Assembly: GCA_001898405.1 (NCBI GenBank)
Contig: MKTW01000018.1
Coordinates: 1-64,000 of the forward strand
Length of the DNA: 64,000 nucleotides
Direction of reading: 5' to 3'
Source of the DNA: Sphingobacteriales bacterium 44-61
GTDB taxonomy: Bacteria; Bacteroidota; Bacteroidia; Chitinophagales; Chitinophagaceae
Positions within the stretch are counted from its first letter, which is position 1. Each line of letters starts with the position of its first letter. Below, piece by piece: positions 55,833-63,884 of the stretch. The notes under the pieces were generated by a model that saw only the letters and a program-made list of their open reading frames with translations, did no database searches and was not told the origin of the DNA. The position numbers and the translations under genes were made by a program.

Positions 55833-56504
55833 ATGTTACAATCCAGCACACTTCAATTCTTACGCAGTCTTAAAAAGAACAACAACAAACCCTGGTTTGA
55901 TGCCAACCGCCCTAAATATGAAGCAGCCAAAGCTGATTTCATTCAATTTATTCAGCGGGTTATTGACACACACGGAAAAAAAGATCCAACCATCCACAAC
56001 CTCGTAGCAAAGGATTGTTTGTTCCGCATCAATCGCGATATCCGTTTTTCAAAAAATAAATCACCATATAAAACCAATTTCGGAGCGGCGATGAATAGAG
56101 GCGGAAAACAAACCACTTCGTCTGCCGGTTATTATTTCCACCTTGAACCCGGGCAAACTTTTACCGGTGGTGGTATCTGGATGCCTGGGCCGGAATTTCT
56201 CCGCAAAGTGCGCCAGGAGATTGATTATAATTTTGACGAGTTCAGGAAGATCATCGGTTCAAAGAAATTCAAATCTGTTTATGGCGACCTTTCGCATGAA
56301 GCGGAATATAAGCTGGTGCGGCTACCCAAAGGATATGAAGCGGACAATCCTGCAGCAGAGTATTTAAAGCTGAAAAGTTTTATTGCATCTATTGAGATCA
56401 AAGATGCTGATCTTACCAGCAAGGACCTGGTAAAGAAAACGGTAAATGCGTTTGAGACTTTACAACCGGTAGTAGAGTTTATTAATCAGAGCATGGAGGG
56501 GTAA
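55833..56504 (+). CDS. DUF2461 (TIGR02453) family protein
   Basis: 223 residues. It has the family pattern TLQFLRSLKKNNNKPWFDAN at the start, RINRDIRFSKNKSPYKTNFG (~70-89), YYFHLEPGQTFTGGGIWMPG (~105-124) and LVRLPKGYEADNPAAEYLKL. Widespread in bacteria and fungi; no established function. It has its own promoter overlapping the end of the upstream gene and is convergent with the DUF1801 gene. Confidence 0.85.
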   Translation: MLQSSTLQFLRSLKKNNNKPWFDANRPKYEAAKADFIQFIQRVIDTHGKKDPTIHNLVAKDCLFRINRDIRFSKNKSPYKTNFGAAMNRGGKQTTSSAGYYFHLEPGQTFTGGGIWMPGPEFLRKVRQEIDYNFDEFRKIIGSKKFKSVYGDLSHEAEYKLVRLPKGYEADNPAAEYLKLKSFIASIEIKDADLTSKDLVKKTVNAFETLQPVVEFINQSMEG

Positions 56505-56525
56505 ATCGTTACAGGCCAGGTTAGG

Positions 56526-56918
56526 CTAACCTGGCAATCTTATCAAAACGCCTTTTCGCTTTACAATGTTCTTGTAGTCCCATTGGATGGTTTTTGATTT
56601 TTCCAGCCAGCGCTGGAGATCTTCTTTATTGATCTCTTTTTTGGAAATGTAGCGGGCTTCGGCTGCTTTAAAGCTTCCTTCCGGTAGCAGGCCAGGTTCA
56701 TCAAAAGATTGGCCACTCCAGAACAGCAACCGTACTTCGTTTTTCAACTTGCTGTAACCGACGATAGGGTTGCCATCAAGAAACCAGACGGGATGGCGGT
56801 GCCAGATCTTGCTTTCTGCTTCTTTCAGGGATTTGTCAATCTCGCGGGCGAGGGTGTTGCAGATGGCAGCATCCTCGGTGGATTGGGAGATGTTATAAGA
56901 TTTGATTTCAGGGTTCAT
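56526..56918 (-). CDS. DUF1801 (YdhG-like) family protein
   Basis: 130 residues. A small alpha/beta protein of the YdhG/DUF1801 fold: ESKIWHRHPVWFLDGNPIVGY (~38-58), VRLLFWSGQSFDEPGL, and a C-terminal LRWLEKSKTIQWDYKNI-like helix. Relatives include the iron-chaperone frataxin-like Fra protein of Bacillus, but function here is not known. ATG 56918 preferred over a TTG six bases upstream. Confidence 0.82.
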   Translation of the reverse strand: MNPEIKSYNISQSTEDAAICNTLAREIDKSLKEAESKIWHRHPVWFLDGNPIVGYSKLKNEVRLLFWSGQSFDEPGLLPEGSFKAAEARYISKKEINKEDLQRWLEKSKTIQWDYKNIVKRKGVLIRLPG

Positions 56919-56924
56919 GATCAA

Positions 56925-57225
56925 GTTTCACTAAAGATAATACTCAAACAGAAGGTTCGTATGCGTTTTTCAAAGATTGTAAGTTTGATTACCGTCAAAA
57001 AATACTGATGGAAAAGCGCTTTATTTTGCCTCGGTCATAGCACAATATCCCAATTGCCCCGGTTGCCAAAACAAAAGATTTGTACTACATTTCGGGGTTG
57101 GTATGTTTGTTCTGATCTCTTAGCAGGAGAGACCTGCTGTCACCATTAATTTTGGGCAAACCTCAGCAAGCGAAAAACGGGTTCAGAAGTATGACGTACA
57201 ACCGAAATGACAAACTGTACATAAA
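56925..57225. other. Intergenic region with promoter and dyad
   Basis: No coding region. It contains the -7 box TAATTTTG (57147-57154) and, just upstream, a perfect 6-bp dyad AGCAGG-AGAGA-CCTGCT (57122-57138) that overlaps the place expected for the -33 element. Confidence 0.4.
57147..57154 (+). promoter_or_regulatory. -7 box of the FN3/propeller lipoprotein gene
   Basis: Exact TAnnTTTG match (TAATTTTG); predicted start ~57160 with a ~65-base leader. The upstream dyad at 57122-57138 could be an operator. Confidence 0.5.
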
Positions 57226-58740
57226 ATGAAGGCACCTTATCTCTTTGTTCTTACAATTTGGTTCTTTAGCGCTTGTTCCAAACCCAAGGGCGATCCATCT
57301 GGTAACCCAAGTACTCCGGTCACTCCTGAAAACCTTGCGCCCGGTGATTTTACGGTGAAAGTCGACAGCGTATTTGACAACAGGGTGGTCATCAGCTGGA
57401 CAAAATCTATCGACCCTGAAAACGATACAGTACGCTATGATATCTGGTTAAACAATAAACTTATCGTGGCGGATTTAACTGGCTTAAGTTCCAGCCTGAC
57501 GGAACTTGCCGAGCTAACGAGTTATAATGGCAAAGTGATAGCCAGGGATACCAAAAACAATAAGATAGAAAGGACGTTCTCCTTTACCACAGAAAAGTTC
57601 TATCTCCGATTCAGGAAATTATATACTTATGACCAATATGTGGATGCGCTTAATCCGGGTGGTGGCGAGACCAAGCAGTTGTTAAAAATGCAGGACGGAT
57701 CTTACATCATCGTTGGATCTTCCTATATAGATGGCTCCTATGCTAACGGAGGGCAGATATTCGTGATGAAAACAGACTATGAAGGAAACGAGATCTGGAA
57801 GAAACATTATCCATATACTGTTGGGCCGGCATGGGATGTCGCTGCAACCGAATCGTCGACCGGTGTGCTTGTGGCCAGCCATTGGAATCTTCTAAGCATC
57901 GACAATAATGGCAACCTGTTATGGCATAAAAAGATCATGGGCTATGATAATGGTGACGGCGGATCAGAAATACGGTCCGTAAAACAGGACGGAAATGGCC
58001 AGATCATTATTGTTGGAGGACGAGCAGCACCGGAGCAGGATATTCAGCAGCAAGGAGTGGTCACAAAACTGGATCAATCCGGCAATATTCTTTGGGAAAA
58101 AGAGCTCAAGTCGTCTTTCTACAGTTTTTTCTATGACGTACAGGTTAACGCATCAAACGAAATTATTGCGCTTGGGATTAAAGAAACATCGGGGATGACA
58201 TGGGAGCAGTACCTCAATGGATCCACGATACAAATTGATTTCTGCTTGTTAAAATTATCCGCCCAAGGCGATGTCATCTGGCAAAAAACATATGGTGATG
58301 ATCGTTTGGACGTGCCTTCAAAATTGATACTGAAAAGTAATGGGAATTATGTTTTTGTCGGCACTAGTGAAGGGACATCTTACCGCAAGCGAATGTTTGA
58401 AACGAGTCCTGATGGCACTGAGATCCGCAATCTCACATACGGTCATACGTCATCGTTTGCGTTAGGAGTAGCCGAAACGCAGGATGGTGGATTAGTGACC
58501 ACGGGCTTTGCTGATGCCACAGATGCCAAAGTGCTTGAGATCAATAAATTCACTGCAGCAGGTACGGAGGAATGGAACCAGGAAGTATACGAAATGGGCG
58601 AATTTTTATTCGGAAGAGCCATTTTACAGGAGAGTGATGGCGGTTATCGCATTGCCGCGTCGCAGGCAAAATACTACGGTTACGGAAATCCGGCACATAT
58701 CGCTATCTACAAAACCGATCCTTTAGGCAGATATAAATGA
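57226..58740 (+). CDS. Lipoprotein with fibronectin-type III and beta-propeller-like repeats
   Basis: 504 residues. Lipoprotein signal with Cys 17 (WFFSAC), a Pro/Ser/Thr linker, an FN3 domain (~40-125, VSWTKS-like VISWTKSIDPENDTVRYDIW) and then at least six blade-like repeats with the pattern 'G..W.K.Y', e.g. GNEIWKKHYPYTVG, GNLLWHKKIMGYDNGDGG, GNILWEKELKSSF, GDVIWQKTYGDDRLD, GTEEWNQEVYEMGE. This resembles PQQ-like or delta-60 repeat propellers found in Bacteroidota surface proteins. Function unknown; perhaps a binding or structural surface protein. Confidence 0.82.
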   Translation: MKAPYLFVLTIWFFSACSKPKGDPSGNPSTPVTPENLAPGDFTVKVDSVFDNRVVISWTKSIDPENDTVRYDIWLNNKLIVADLTGLSSSLTELAELTSYNGKVIARDTKNNKIERTFSFTTEKFYLRFRKLYTYDQYVDALNPGGGETKQLLKMQDGSYIIVGSSYIDGSYANGGQIFVMKTDYEGNEIWKKHYPYTVGPAWDVAATESSTGVLVASHWNLLSIDNNGNLLWHKKIMGYDNGDGGSEIRSVKQDGNGQIIIVGGRAAPEQDIQQQGVVTKLDQSGNILWEKELKSSFYSFFYDVQVNASNEIIALGIKETSGMTWEQYLNGSTIQIDFCLLKLSAQGDVIWQKTYGDDRLDVPSKLILKSNGNYVFVGTSEGTSYRKRMFETSPDGTEIRNLTYGHTSSFALGVAETQDGGLVTTGFADATDAKVLEINKFTAAGTEEWNQEVYEMGEFLFGRAILQESDGGYRIAASQAKYYGYGNPAHIAIYKTDPLGRYK

Positions 58741-58843
58741 TTCCCATTTTTACCAGCTCAGCCAGTTCCAATCAGTCCGAAGGGGCTGTACTTACATAAA
58801 TCCACTTACTCTAACTCGTTGACAATCTGTTCAAAAAAATTAA

Positions 58844-58876
58844 TTTGGTTAATTCAATGTTTAAACATTAATTTTG
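58844..58876 (+). promoter_or_regulatory. Consensus promoter of the YceI gene
   Basis: TTTG at 58844-58847, 21 bases, then TAATTTTG at 58869-58876; ATG 19 bases further. One of the best matches to the phylum's promoter consensus in the window. Confidence 0.75.
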
Positions 58877-58895
58877 TATTCTAAACTTAATCATT

Positions 58896-59420
58896 ATGGC
58901 AACTTGGACAATCGACCCCGCTCACTCCGAGATAGGTTTTAAAGTAAAACACCTTGTTATTTCTACCGTCTCCGGAAAATTCAACTCCTTTGAAGGAAAA
59001 CTTGTTGGTGATATTGAAGACTTCACCAACACTAAAATTTATTTCTCTGCTGATATCGACAGCATTCATACTGGCAATGACCAACGTGATGGTCACCTGA
59101 AATCTGCTGATTTCTTCGACTCCGCTGCTCATCCCAAACTGACTTTCGAATCAACCAGTATAGAAAAGAAAGGCGACGATTATAAAGTAAACGGTAACCT
59201 CACGTTGAAAGGCATTACCAAACCCGTTAGCCTCAATGCAGAATTCGGTGGTGTGGAAAAAAGCCTTTATGGACAAACTGTAGCAGGCTTTGAAGTAACT
59301 ACAAAAATCAACCGTCGCGATTTTGGTCTCACCTGGAACGCGGTTACTGAAGCTGGTGGTGTAGTAGTAGGTGATGAAGTAAAACTGGCAGCTAACCTGG
59401 AACTGATCAAACAAGACTAA
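58896..59420 (+). CDS. YceI-family lipocalin-like protein
   Basis: 174 residues. Opens TWTIDPAHSEIGFKVKHLVI and has GQTVAGFEVTTKINRRDFGLTWN and ends VGDEVKLAANLELIKQ, the classic YceI beta-barrel that binds polyisoprenoids or amphiphiles. No signal peptide, so a cytoplasmic form. Preceded by a strong promoter, followed by palindrome C3. Possibly stress-induced as YceI relatives often are (inference). Confidence 0.92.
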   Translation: MATWTIDPAHSEIGFKVKHLVISTVSGKFNSFEGKLVGDIEDFTNTKIYFSADIDSIHTGNDQRDGHLKSADFFDSAAHPKLTFESTSIEKKGDDYKVNGNLTLKGITKPVSLNAEFGGVEKSLYGQTVAGFEVTTKINRRDFGLTWNAVTEAGGVVVGDEVKLAANLELIKQD

Positions 59421-59426
59421 AAATAG

Positions 59427-59512
59427 TTTAAGGGTCTAAAAGTTTAAGGTTCCGTAAGGACCTGAAGGCTGTTCACTGATTTGTGTTAACCTTAAACTTT
59501 TAAACCCTTAAA
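59427..59512. repeat. Inverted repeat, family C, copy 3
   Basis: 25-base arms (59427-59451, 59488-59512) with one mismatch, containing AAAAGTTTAAGGTT, the word of copy 2. Lies between convergent yceI-like and asd genes. Confidence 0.85.
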
Positions 59513-59532
59513 TCTTTTAATCTACCATCCAT

Positions 59533-60522
59533 TTATAACAATCCCTTCCCAACCAGGTACTCTGCGATCTGTACAGCATTCGTTGCAGCACCTTTCCGCA
59601 AATTGTCGGAAACGATCCAGAGGTTAAGGGTATTGGGTTGCGATTCATCTCTTCTTAAACGACCCACAAATACTTCATCTTTTTCGTGTGCATCCTTGGG
59701 CATGGGATATTGTGCATTCGAAATATCATCTACGAGCACCACGCCCGGAGAAGATGACAGCAGCGATCTCACTTCATCCAGTGTATAATCCTTTTCAAAT
59801 TCAACGTTGGCACTTTCACTATGGCCGCCCATTACAGGTATGCGCACAGTGGTAGCCGTTACACGAATGGAGTCATCGCGCATGATCTTGGCTGTTTCTT
59901 TCACCATCTTCATTTCTTCCTTGGTATAGCCATTGTCCATGAACACGTCGATCTGCGGGATCACATTCAGATCGATCGGGTATTTGTAAGCCATTTCACC
60001 GCTTACACCTTTCCGTTCGTTCATCAGTTGGTTCACTGCTTTCACACCGGTTCCTGTGACACTCTGATAAGTGCTCACCACGATCCTTTTGATGCCATAT
60101 TTCTTATGCAGCGGATTAAGTGCCACCACCATTTGTATGGTTGAGCAATTGGGGTTGGCAATGATCTTATCGTTTGCCGTCAGCACATCTGCATTGATCT
60201 CAGGCACCACCAATGGTTTGGCAGGGTCCATTCTCCAGGCAGAGGAGTTATCAATAACAGTGATGCCAGCTTCTGCAAACTGGGGGGCCCATTCCAGGGA
60301 AGTGCTGCCTCCGGCGGAAAATAATGCTACTGCGGGTTTAGCTGCAATCGCGTCTTTCAGGCCCACCACCTTGTATTTCTTACCCTTGAATTCCACTTCC
60401 TTACCCACTGATTTTTCTGAAGCCACCGGTACCAGTTCAGTTACCGGGAAATTCCGTTCTGCCAAAACCTGTAACATTTTGGTGCCGACCAATCCTGTGG
60501 CACCTACGACTGCAACTTTCAT
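59533..60522 (-). CDS. asd: Aspartate-semialdehyde dehydrogenase
   Basis: 329 residues, standard length. NADP site KVAVVGATGLVGTKMLQVLA, the active-site Cys in IIANPNCSTIQMVVAL (~129), STYQSVTGTGVKAVNQL and the substrate-binding His in VRIPVMGGHSESANVEF. It makes aspartate semialdehyde for lysine/diaminopimelate, threonine and methionine synthesis. The ~65-base leader contains a GC-rich REP-like segment (plus 60541-60564). Confidence 0.96.
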   Translation of the reverse strand: MKVAVVGATGLVGTKMLQVLAERNFPVTELVPVASEKSVGKEVEFKGKKYKVVGLKDAIAAKPAVALFSAGGSTSLEWAPQFAEAGITVIDNSSAWRMDPAKPLVVPEINADVLTANDKIIANPNCSTIQMVVALNPLHKKYGIKRIVVSTYQSVTGTGVKAVNQLMNERKGVSGEMAYKYPIDLNVIPQIDVFMDNGYTKEEMKMVKETAKIMRDDSIRVTATTVRIPVMGGHSESANVEFEKDYTLDEVRSLLSSSPGVVLVDDISNAQYPMPKDAHEKDEVFVGRLRRDESQPNTLNLWIVSDNLRKGAATNAVQIAEYLVGKGLL

Positions 60523-60588
60523 TGTTTTGTTTCCCCCTGCCCGCCTACGCTAAAGCTTCGGCGAGCCATTTAGTTATTAATAATGGTT

Positions 60589-60621
60589 AAAAAAAAACAG
60601 GCCCTCCGTTAGGAAGGCCTG
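60589..60621 (-). terminator. Intrinsic terminator of the candidate small RNA
   Basis: CAGGCC (plus 60598-60603) pairs with GGCCTG (60616-60621); nine consecutive Ts follow on the minus strand. Confidence 0.85.
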
Positions 60622-60743
60622 CCAAGTCTTTTATGTTACCATACATAACGCTGCAAACCTTCCCTAGGGACGTTTCTTTATGCGCTTTGTATGTTTCATC
60701 ATTTTCATATCGTTGTGCTGCTACACAAAATCCAGCAGCATAG
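60589..60743 (-). ncRNA. Candidate ~150-nt small RNA with own promoter and terminator
   Basis: On the minus strand a full promoter (60744-60775) is followed by three hairpins: a 5' stem TGCTGCT/AGCAGCA starting ~60740; a long irregular stem built from CATACA/TGTATG, GCGC/GCGT, AAAC/GTTT and TCC/GGA with loop CTAG (about 60690-60637); and an intrinsic terminator CAGGCC/GGCCTG followed by nine Ts (60621-60589). No protein-like reading frame of note is inside. It sits upstream of asd on the same strand but ends ~66 bases before its ATG, so it could also be an attenuated leader of asd. No known RNA family was recognised. Confidence 0.55.
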
Positions 60744-60775
60744 CAAAAATAACCTCCCGTTTTATTCACTCCAAA
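60744..60775 (-). promoter_or_regulatory. Consensus promoter of the candidate small RNA
   Basis: Minus strand TTTG (plus 60772-60775), 20 bases, TATTTTTG (plus 60744-60751). Both elements match exactly with ideal spacing. Confidence 0.7.
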
Positions 60776-60825
60776 TAATGTTTTTTTCCCATTCCCGGGT
60801 TCCACCCCCTTTTGAACTTTACCCC

Positions 60826-62562
60826 ATGAAACACAATATGACCACCCTCCCTTCATGGATGAAACGTTCGTTATTATTTATTGCAGTGCTCATGCAGTAC
60901 TGGCTACACGCACAAGATCGCTATACCGTGGTCATCAATGAGATCATGGCCGACCCAACGCCCACTGTGGGGTTGCCAGATTACGAATGGGTGGAATTAA
61001 TAAATACAAGCGCTGAGCCTGTCAACCTTCGCAACTGGCGGCTGGGAGATGCGACCTCTCTCTCAGGTCCATTCCCCGAGTTCCTGCTTCAGCCCGATAG
61101 CCTGGTCATTATCTGTTCAGGATCAGCCCGGCCTTTCCTGCAAGCCAGGGGGCAAACACTAGCCGTAACCAGTTTCCCTTCTCTGAACAATGACGGAGAG
61201 CAACTATTCCTTCAATCAGCCAATGGCAGGGTTATACATGCAGTCCATTATTCAGTTGATTGGTACGCTAATCCTCTAAAACAAGAAGGCGGCTGGAGTC
61301 TCGAAATGATCGATGCATCTAACCCCTGTTCCGGTTCCGGCAATTGGAAAGCATCCATTCATCCGGCAGGTGGCACCCCGGGCCGGTCAAATTCTGTGTT
61401 TGCGGTAAGCCCCGATACTAGTCCACCAGATCCATTGCGCTCCTATATGATTTCGCCAACCAGCTTTATCCTGCTTTTTAATGAGCCACTTGATAGTTTA
61501 TATGCAGCTACGCTTAGTCACTACACTGTTGATCATGGACTGAGCTTTACCAAAGCAAGCTGTCTGCCGCCCTTTTTTGACCAGGTCCAACTTGAAGCAA
61601 ACAGTCCTGCAGACAGCCAGGTAGTTTATAACATCACCATCAAGCAGGCAAAGGATTGCCGGCAAAATGAAATGACTGCAACTATCACTATTAAAGCCGG
61701 ATTGCCAACAGACCCCGGCCCTCGTGAATTTATTATTAACGAAATCCTGTTTGACCCCAAACCCAATGCCTACGATTATGTCGAGATATATAATCCCGGA
61801 CCTAAAATATTCGATGCCAGCAAACTTTATCTCTCCAACCGGAGCAGCAATGGCCAGATCAATACACCCATAGTTTTAAGCCCTTCACCTTTCACGATCT
61901 TTCCCGGCGATCATATCATACTTACAGAAAAGGCTGCCAGCCTTGCATTGAATTACCTCGTCAAAAATCCTATGAACATATTCGAAGCCCGCCTGCCCTC
62001 CTATCCCGATGATGAAGGAAACGTCCTACTGCTGAACGCACAGGGGCTGATCATAGATGAAGTCAATTATACCCGCGACTGGCATTTCAAACTCATCGAC
62101 AACCCCGAAGGTGTTTCGCTGGAAAGAATCGATCCATCCGCGCCCTCATCCGAACCAAACAACTGGCACTCCGCTGCATCCACAGCCGGATTTGGAACGC
62201 CCACTTATACCAACTCCCAATCACGAAAACAGCCACCCATCCAGGCCCATTTCGAAATAACACCAAGCCTTTTCTCTCCTGACAATGATGGTTACAACGA
62301 TATCACTACCCTCTACTACAAAACTACCGAACCCGGCTTGGTAGCCAACATATTCATCTTCGATGCAGCCGGCAGACTGGTAAAACATCTTGCCCGCAAC
62401 AGCCTACTGGGCAATAACGGACACTGGAACTGGGATGGGACCGATAATAAAGGACAACTACTACCCATCGGCATCTACATTATACAAACCGAATTATTCA
62501 ACCTCAACGGGAGCAAACAAAAATTCCGCCGTGCCGTAGTATTAGCCAACAGACTAAACTAG
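60826..62562 (+). CDS. T9SS-exported lamin-tail-domain protein
   Basis: 578 residues from ATG 60826; ATG 60859 (MKRSLLFIAVLMQYWLHAQ) gives the tightest signal peptide and is an equally good start. It contains two lamin-tail (LTD) domains: VVINEIMADPTPTVGLPDYEWVEL / NLRNWRLGDATSLSG in the first (noted as separate pieces) and FIINEILFDPKPNAYDYVEI with EVNYTRDWHF in the second. Between them is an Ig-like Big_5 segment (SFILLFNEPLDSLYAATLSH). The C-terminal ~95 residues form a CHU_C/FlgD-like gliding-type domain (FSPDNDGYNDITTLYY, DAAGRLVKHLARN, WNWDGTDNKGQLLPIGIYI) used for type IX secretion. A surface protein of unknown role, possibly an adhesin or nuclease-associated scaffold. A -7-like GAACTTTA lies just upstream. 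Confidence 0.87.
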   Translation: MKHNMTTLPSWMKRSLLFIAVLMQYWLHAQDRYTVVINEIMADPTPTVGLPDYEWVELINTSAEPVNLRNWRLGDATSLSGPFPEFLLQPDSLVIICSGSARPFLQARGQTLAVTSFPSLNNDGEQLFLQSANGRVIHAVHYSVDWYANPLKQEGGWSLEMIDASNPCSGSGNWKASIHPAGGTPGRSNSVFAVSPDTSPPDPLRSYMISPTSFILLFNEPLDSLYAATLSHYTVDHGLSFTKASCLPPFFDQVQLEANSPADSQVVYNITIKQAKDCRQNEMTATITIKAGLPTDPGPREFIINEILFDPKPNAYDYVEIYNPGPKIFDASKLYLSNRSSNGQINTPIVLSPSPFTIFPGDHIILTEKAASLALNYLVKNPMNIFEARLPSYPDDEGNVLLLNAQGLIIDEVNYTRDWHFKLIDNPEGVSLERIDPSAPSSEPNNWHSAASTAGFGTPTYTNSQSRKQPPIQAHFEITPSLFSPDNDGYNDITTLYYKTTEPGLVANIFIFDAAGRLVKHLARNSLLGNNGHWNWDGTDNKGQLLPIGIYIIQTELFNLNGSKQKFRRAVVLANRLN

Positions 62563-62639
62563 AAAATCCTCGCTCTTATCATCCGCCCTCATCACTTAAA
62601 ACCGCTACTTGTTCCCCATCCATTTTCACTCCCCAAAAA

Positions 62640-62716
62640 TCGGACACCATTCGCGTCCATTCGTGCCTACATTCATTACCGTCACATCAATCATACCCAT
62701 TCGCAGTATTCGCGTT
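62640..62716. repeat. Repeat family A words in direct orientation
   Basis: Four ATTCG(C/T)-type words occur in the same orientation (CCATTCGCGTCCATTCGTG near 62647-62665 and CCCATTCGCAGTATTCGCG near 62698-62716). A diverged or half copy of the family seen at 3471-3589 and 4850-5102. Confidence 0.5.
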
Positions 62717-62734
62717 TTAATGTACCTTCCTCTC

Positions 62735-63619
62735 ATGAATCCCCGCCGCCACAACCTCCTCCTCCATCCCCTTTTCCTCCTCAGCCTTTTCCTCTTACTA
62801 CTAAACGATATCAGCCTTAAATATGAATTCCACAACGGCTTCACCGGCAAATTATCTGACTTTACCGGTTTGTTTGTATTCACACTCTTCTGGATGGCTA
62901 TCTTTCCCAGGCATAAATGGCAGGTAACTTTAGCAACTGCCCTGATCTTCACGTGGTGGAAATCACCGCTCTCTTCTCCCTTTATCCATTCATGGAATGA
63001 AATAATGCCTGTACCAATCACAAGAGTGATCGATTACTGGGACCTTACAGCTTTGACCATGCTGCCGCTTGCCTGGTTGCTGGCCCGCATTGACTATAAT
63101 CCTCAAATAAAATACCGTCGCATTTTTATACCCCTGGTAGGATGTATCGCTCTGTTCTCGTTTTGTTTTACTTCTCCACCACGCTATGCCCTCTATTATT
63201 ATCCACCCAATCAAATACGGTTTTACGGAAATTTCAAAACATCCAAATCAGAAGAACAGATACTGGATAAACTGACCAGTAAAAATATTTCGTTCCATAT
63301 AGATTCTGTCTCTTACTATCCGATCGGCGATGGAGAATATTATTTAAGAACAGATGAACCTATTGACAGCAGTAAATGGGTGAGGGTAAACAATACAAGA
63401 GATTCAGTTTTATACAGGCGAATGGTAGAGCGCCCATTTTATCTTATCCCTAGTTATAACCTGGATGGGCAGGAACTGAAAAATGTTAAGATGAGAATTA
63501 CGCAAGGCAACAAAAAAACTTTTATTTACGTAGAGAGCTTCCAGACAGACAGCAAAACAGAATACAACAATAAACTGGAGAAGCAATACAAAAAGCATTT
63601 CAAGAAGCTATTTGAGTAG
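62735..63619 (+). CDS. Hypothetical multi-pass membrane protein with soluble C-terminus
   Basis: 294 residues from ATG 62735 (MNPRRHNLLLHP); ATG 62720 is also possible, while codons upstream of that lie in a repeat. About four membrane helices (~11-30 rich in Leu, ~45-60, ~65-80, ~105-125) with NDISLKYEFHNGFTGKLSDFTGLFVFTLFW, reminiscent of small uncharacterised Bacteroidota membrane proteins, cited here only in parts. The C-terminal ~140 residues are polar and Tyr/Lys-rich with YYPIGDGEYYLRTDEP. No function recognised. Its end overlaps the convergent next gene by 20 bases. Confidence 0.7.
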   Translation: MNPRRHNLLLHPLFLLSLFLLLLNDISLKYEFHNGFTGKLSDFTGLFVFTLFWMAIFPRHKWQVTLATALIFTWWKSPLSSPFIHSWNEIMPVPITRVIDYWDLTALTMLPLAWLLARIDYNPQIKYRRIFIPLVGCIALFSFCFTSPPRYALYYYPPNQIRFYGNFKTSKSEEQILDKLTSKNISFHIDSVSYYPIGDGEYYLRTDEPIDSSKWVRVNNTRDSVLYRRMVERPFYLIPSYNLDGQELKNVKMRITQGNKKTFIYVESFQTDSKTEYNNKLEKQYKKHFKKLFE

Positions 63620-63884
63620 CATTTCTTTTCATATTCTTCAGCACCCAGGCCAGCGTGAAAGAGGGAATGAAGTCTGTACCCGGCAATATCTCTTCCACAA
63701 AATTAAACGCCCCTCCCAGTAATCCTTTCCAGCCACCAAAGCTGATACTGAAGATCAAAGCCGACACTGGTGCCCAAAAAAGATCACCCAGTTCCCCAAA
63801 CACCGGGATGGCATAAGTAAGATATCCTGCTGCATCCATGAGGAGGCAAAATATCAGGGAAGGAGAGCCGTTTTTACTATTCAT
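63600..63884 (-). CDS. Small hypothetical membrane protein
   Basis: 94 residues with two or three hydrophobic segments (LIFCLLMDAAGYLTYAIPVF, LFWAPVSALIFSISFGGW) and a conserved-looking FNFVEEILPGTDFIPSFTLAW. The GYLTYAIPVFGELGD and LPGTDFIP pattern recurs in short membrane proteins of Bacteroidota without assigned function. Tail-to-tail 20-base overlap with the preceding gene. Confidence 0.7.
   Translation of the reverse strand: MNSKNGSPSLIFCLLMDAAGYLTYAIPVFGELGDLFWAPVSALIFSISFGGWKGLLGGAFNFVEEILPGTDFIPSFTLAWVLKNMKRNATQIAS

Noticed and set aside
60637-60700. SRP (4.5S) RNA in the asd upstream region
   Set aside because: GGAAGG and GCAGC occur in the right order, but the invariant internal-loop bases and the GGAA-type tetraloop arrangement are missing.
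60587-60856. 89-codon minus-strand frame over the small-RNA locus
   Set aside because: It runs from the antisense of the lamin-tail gene through a promoter, hairpins and into the terminator T tract; composition is not protein-like and no start signal fits.
62609-62734. Upstream extension of the multi-pass membrane protein
   Set aside because: These codons are made of repeat-family A words and Pro/His/Ile-rich non-membrane sequence; a start at 62720 or 62735 is more plausible.
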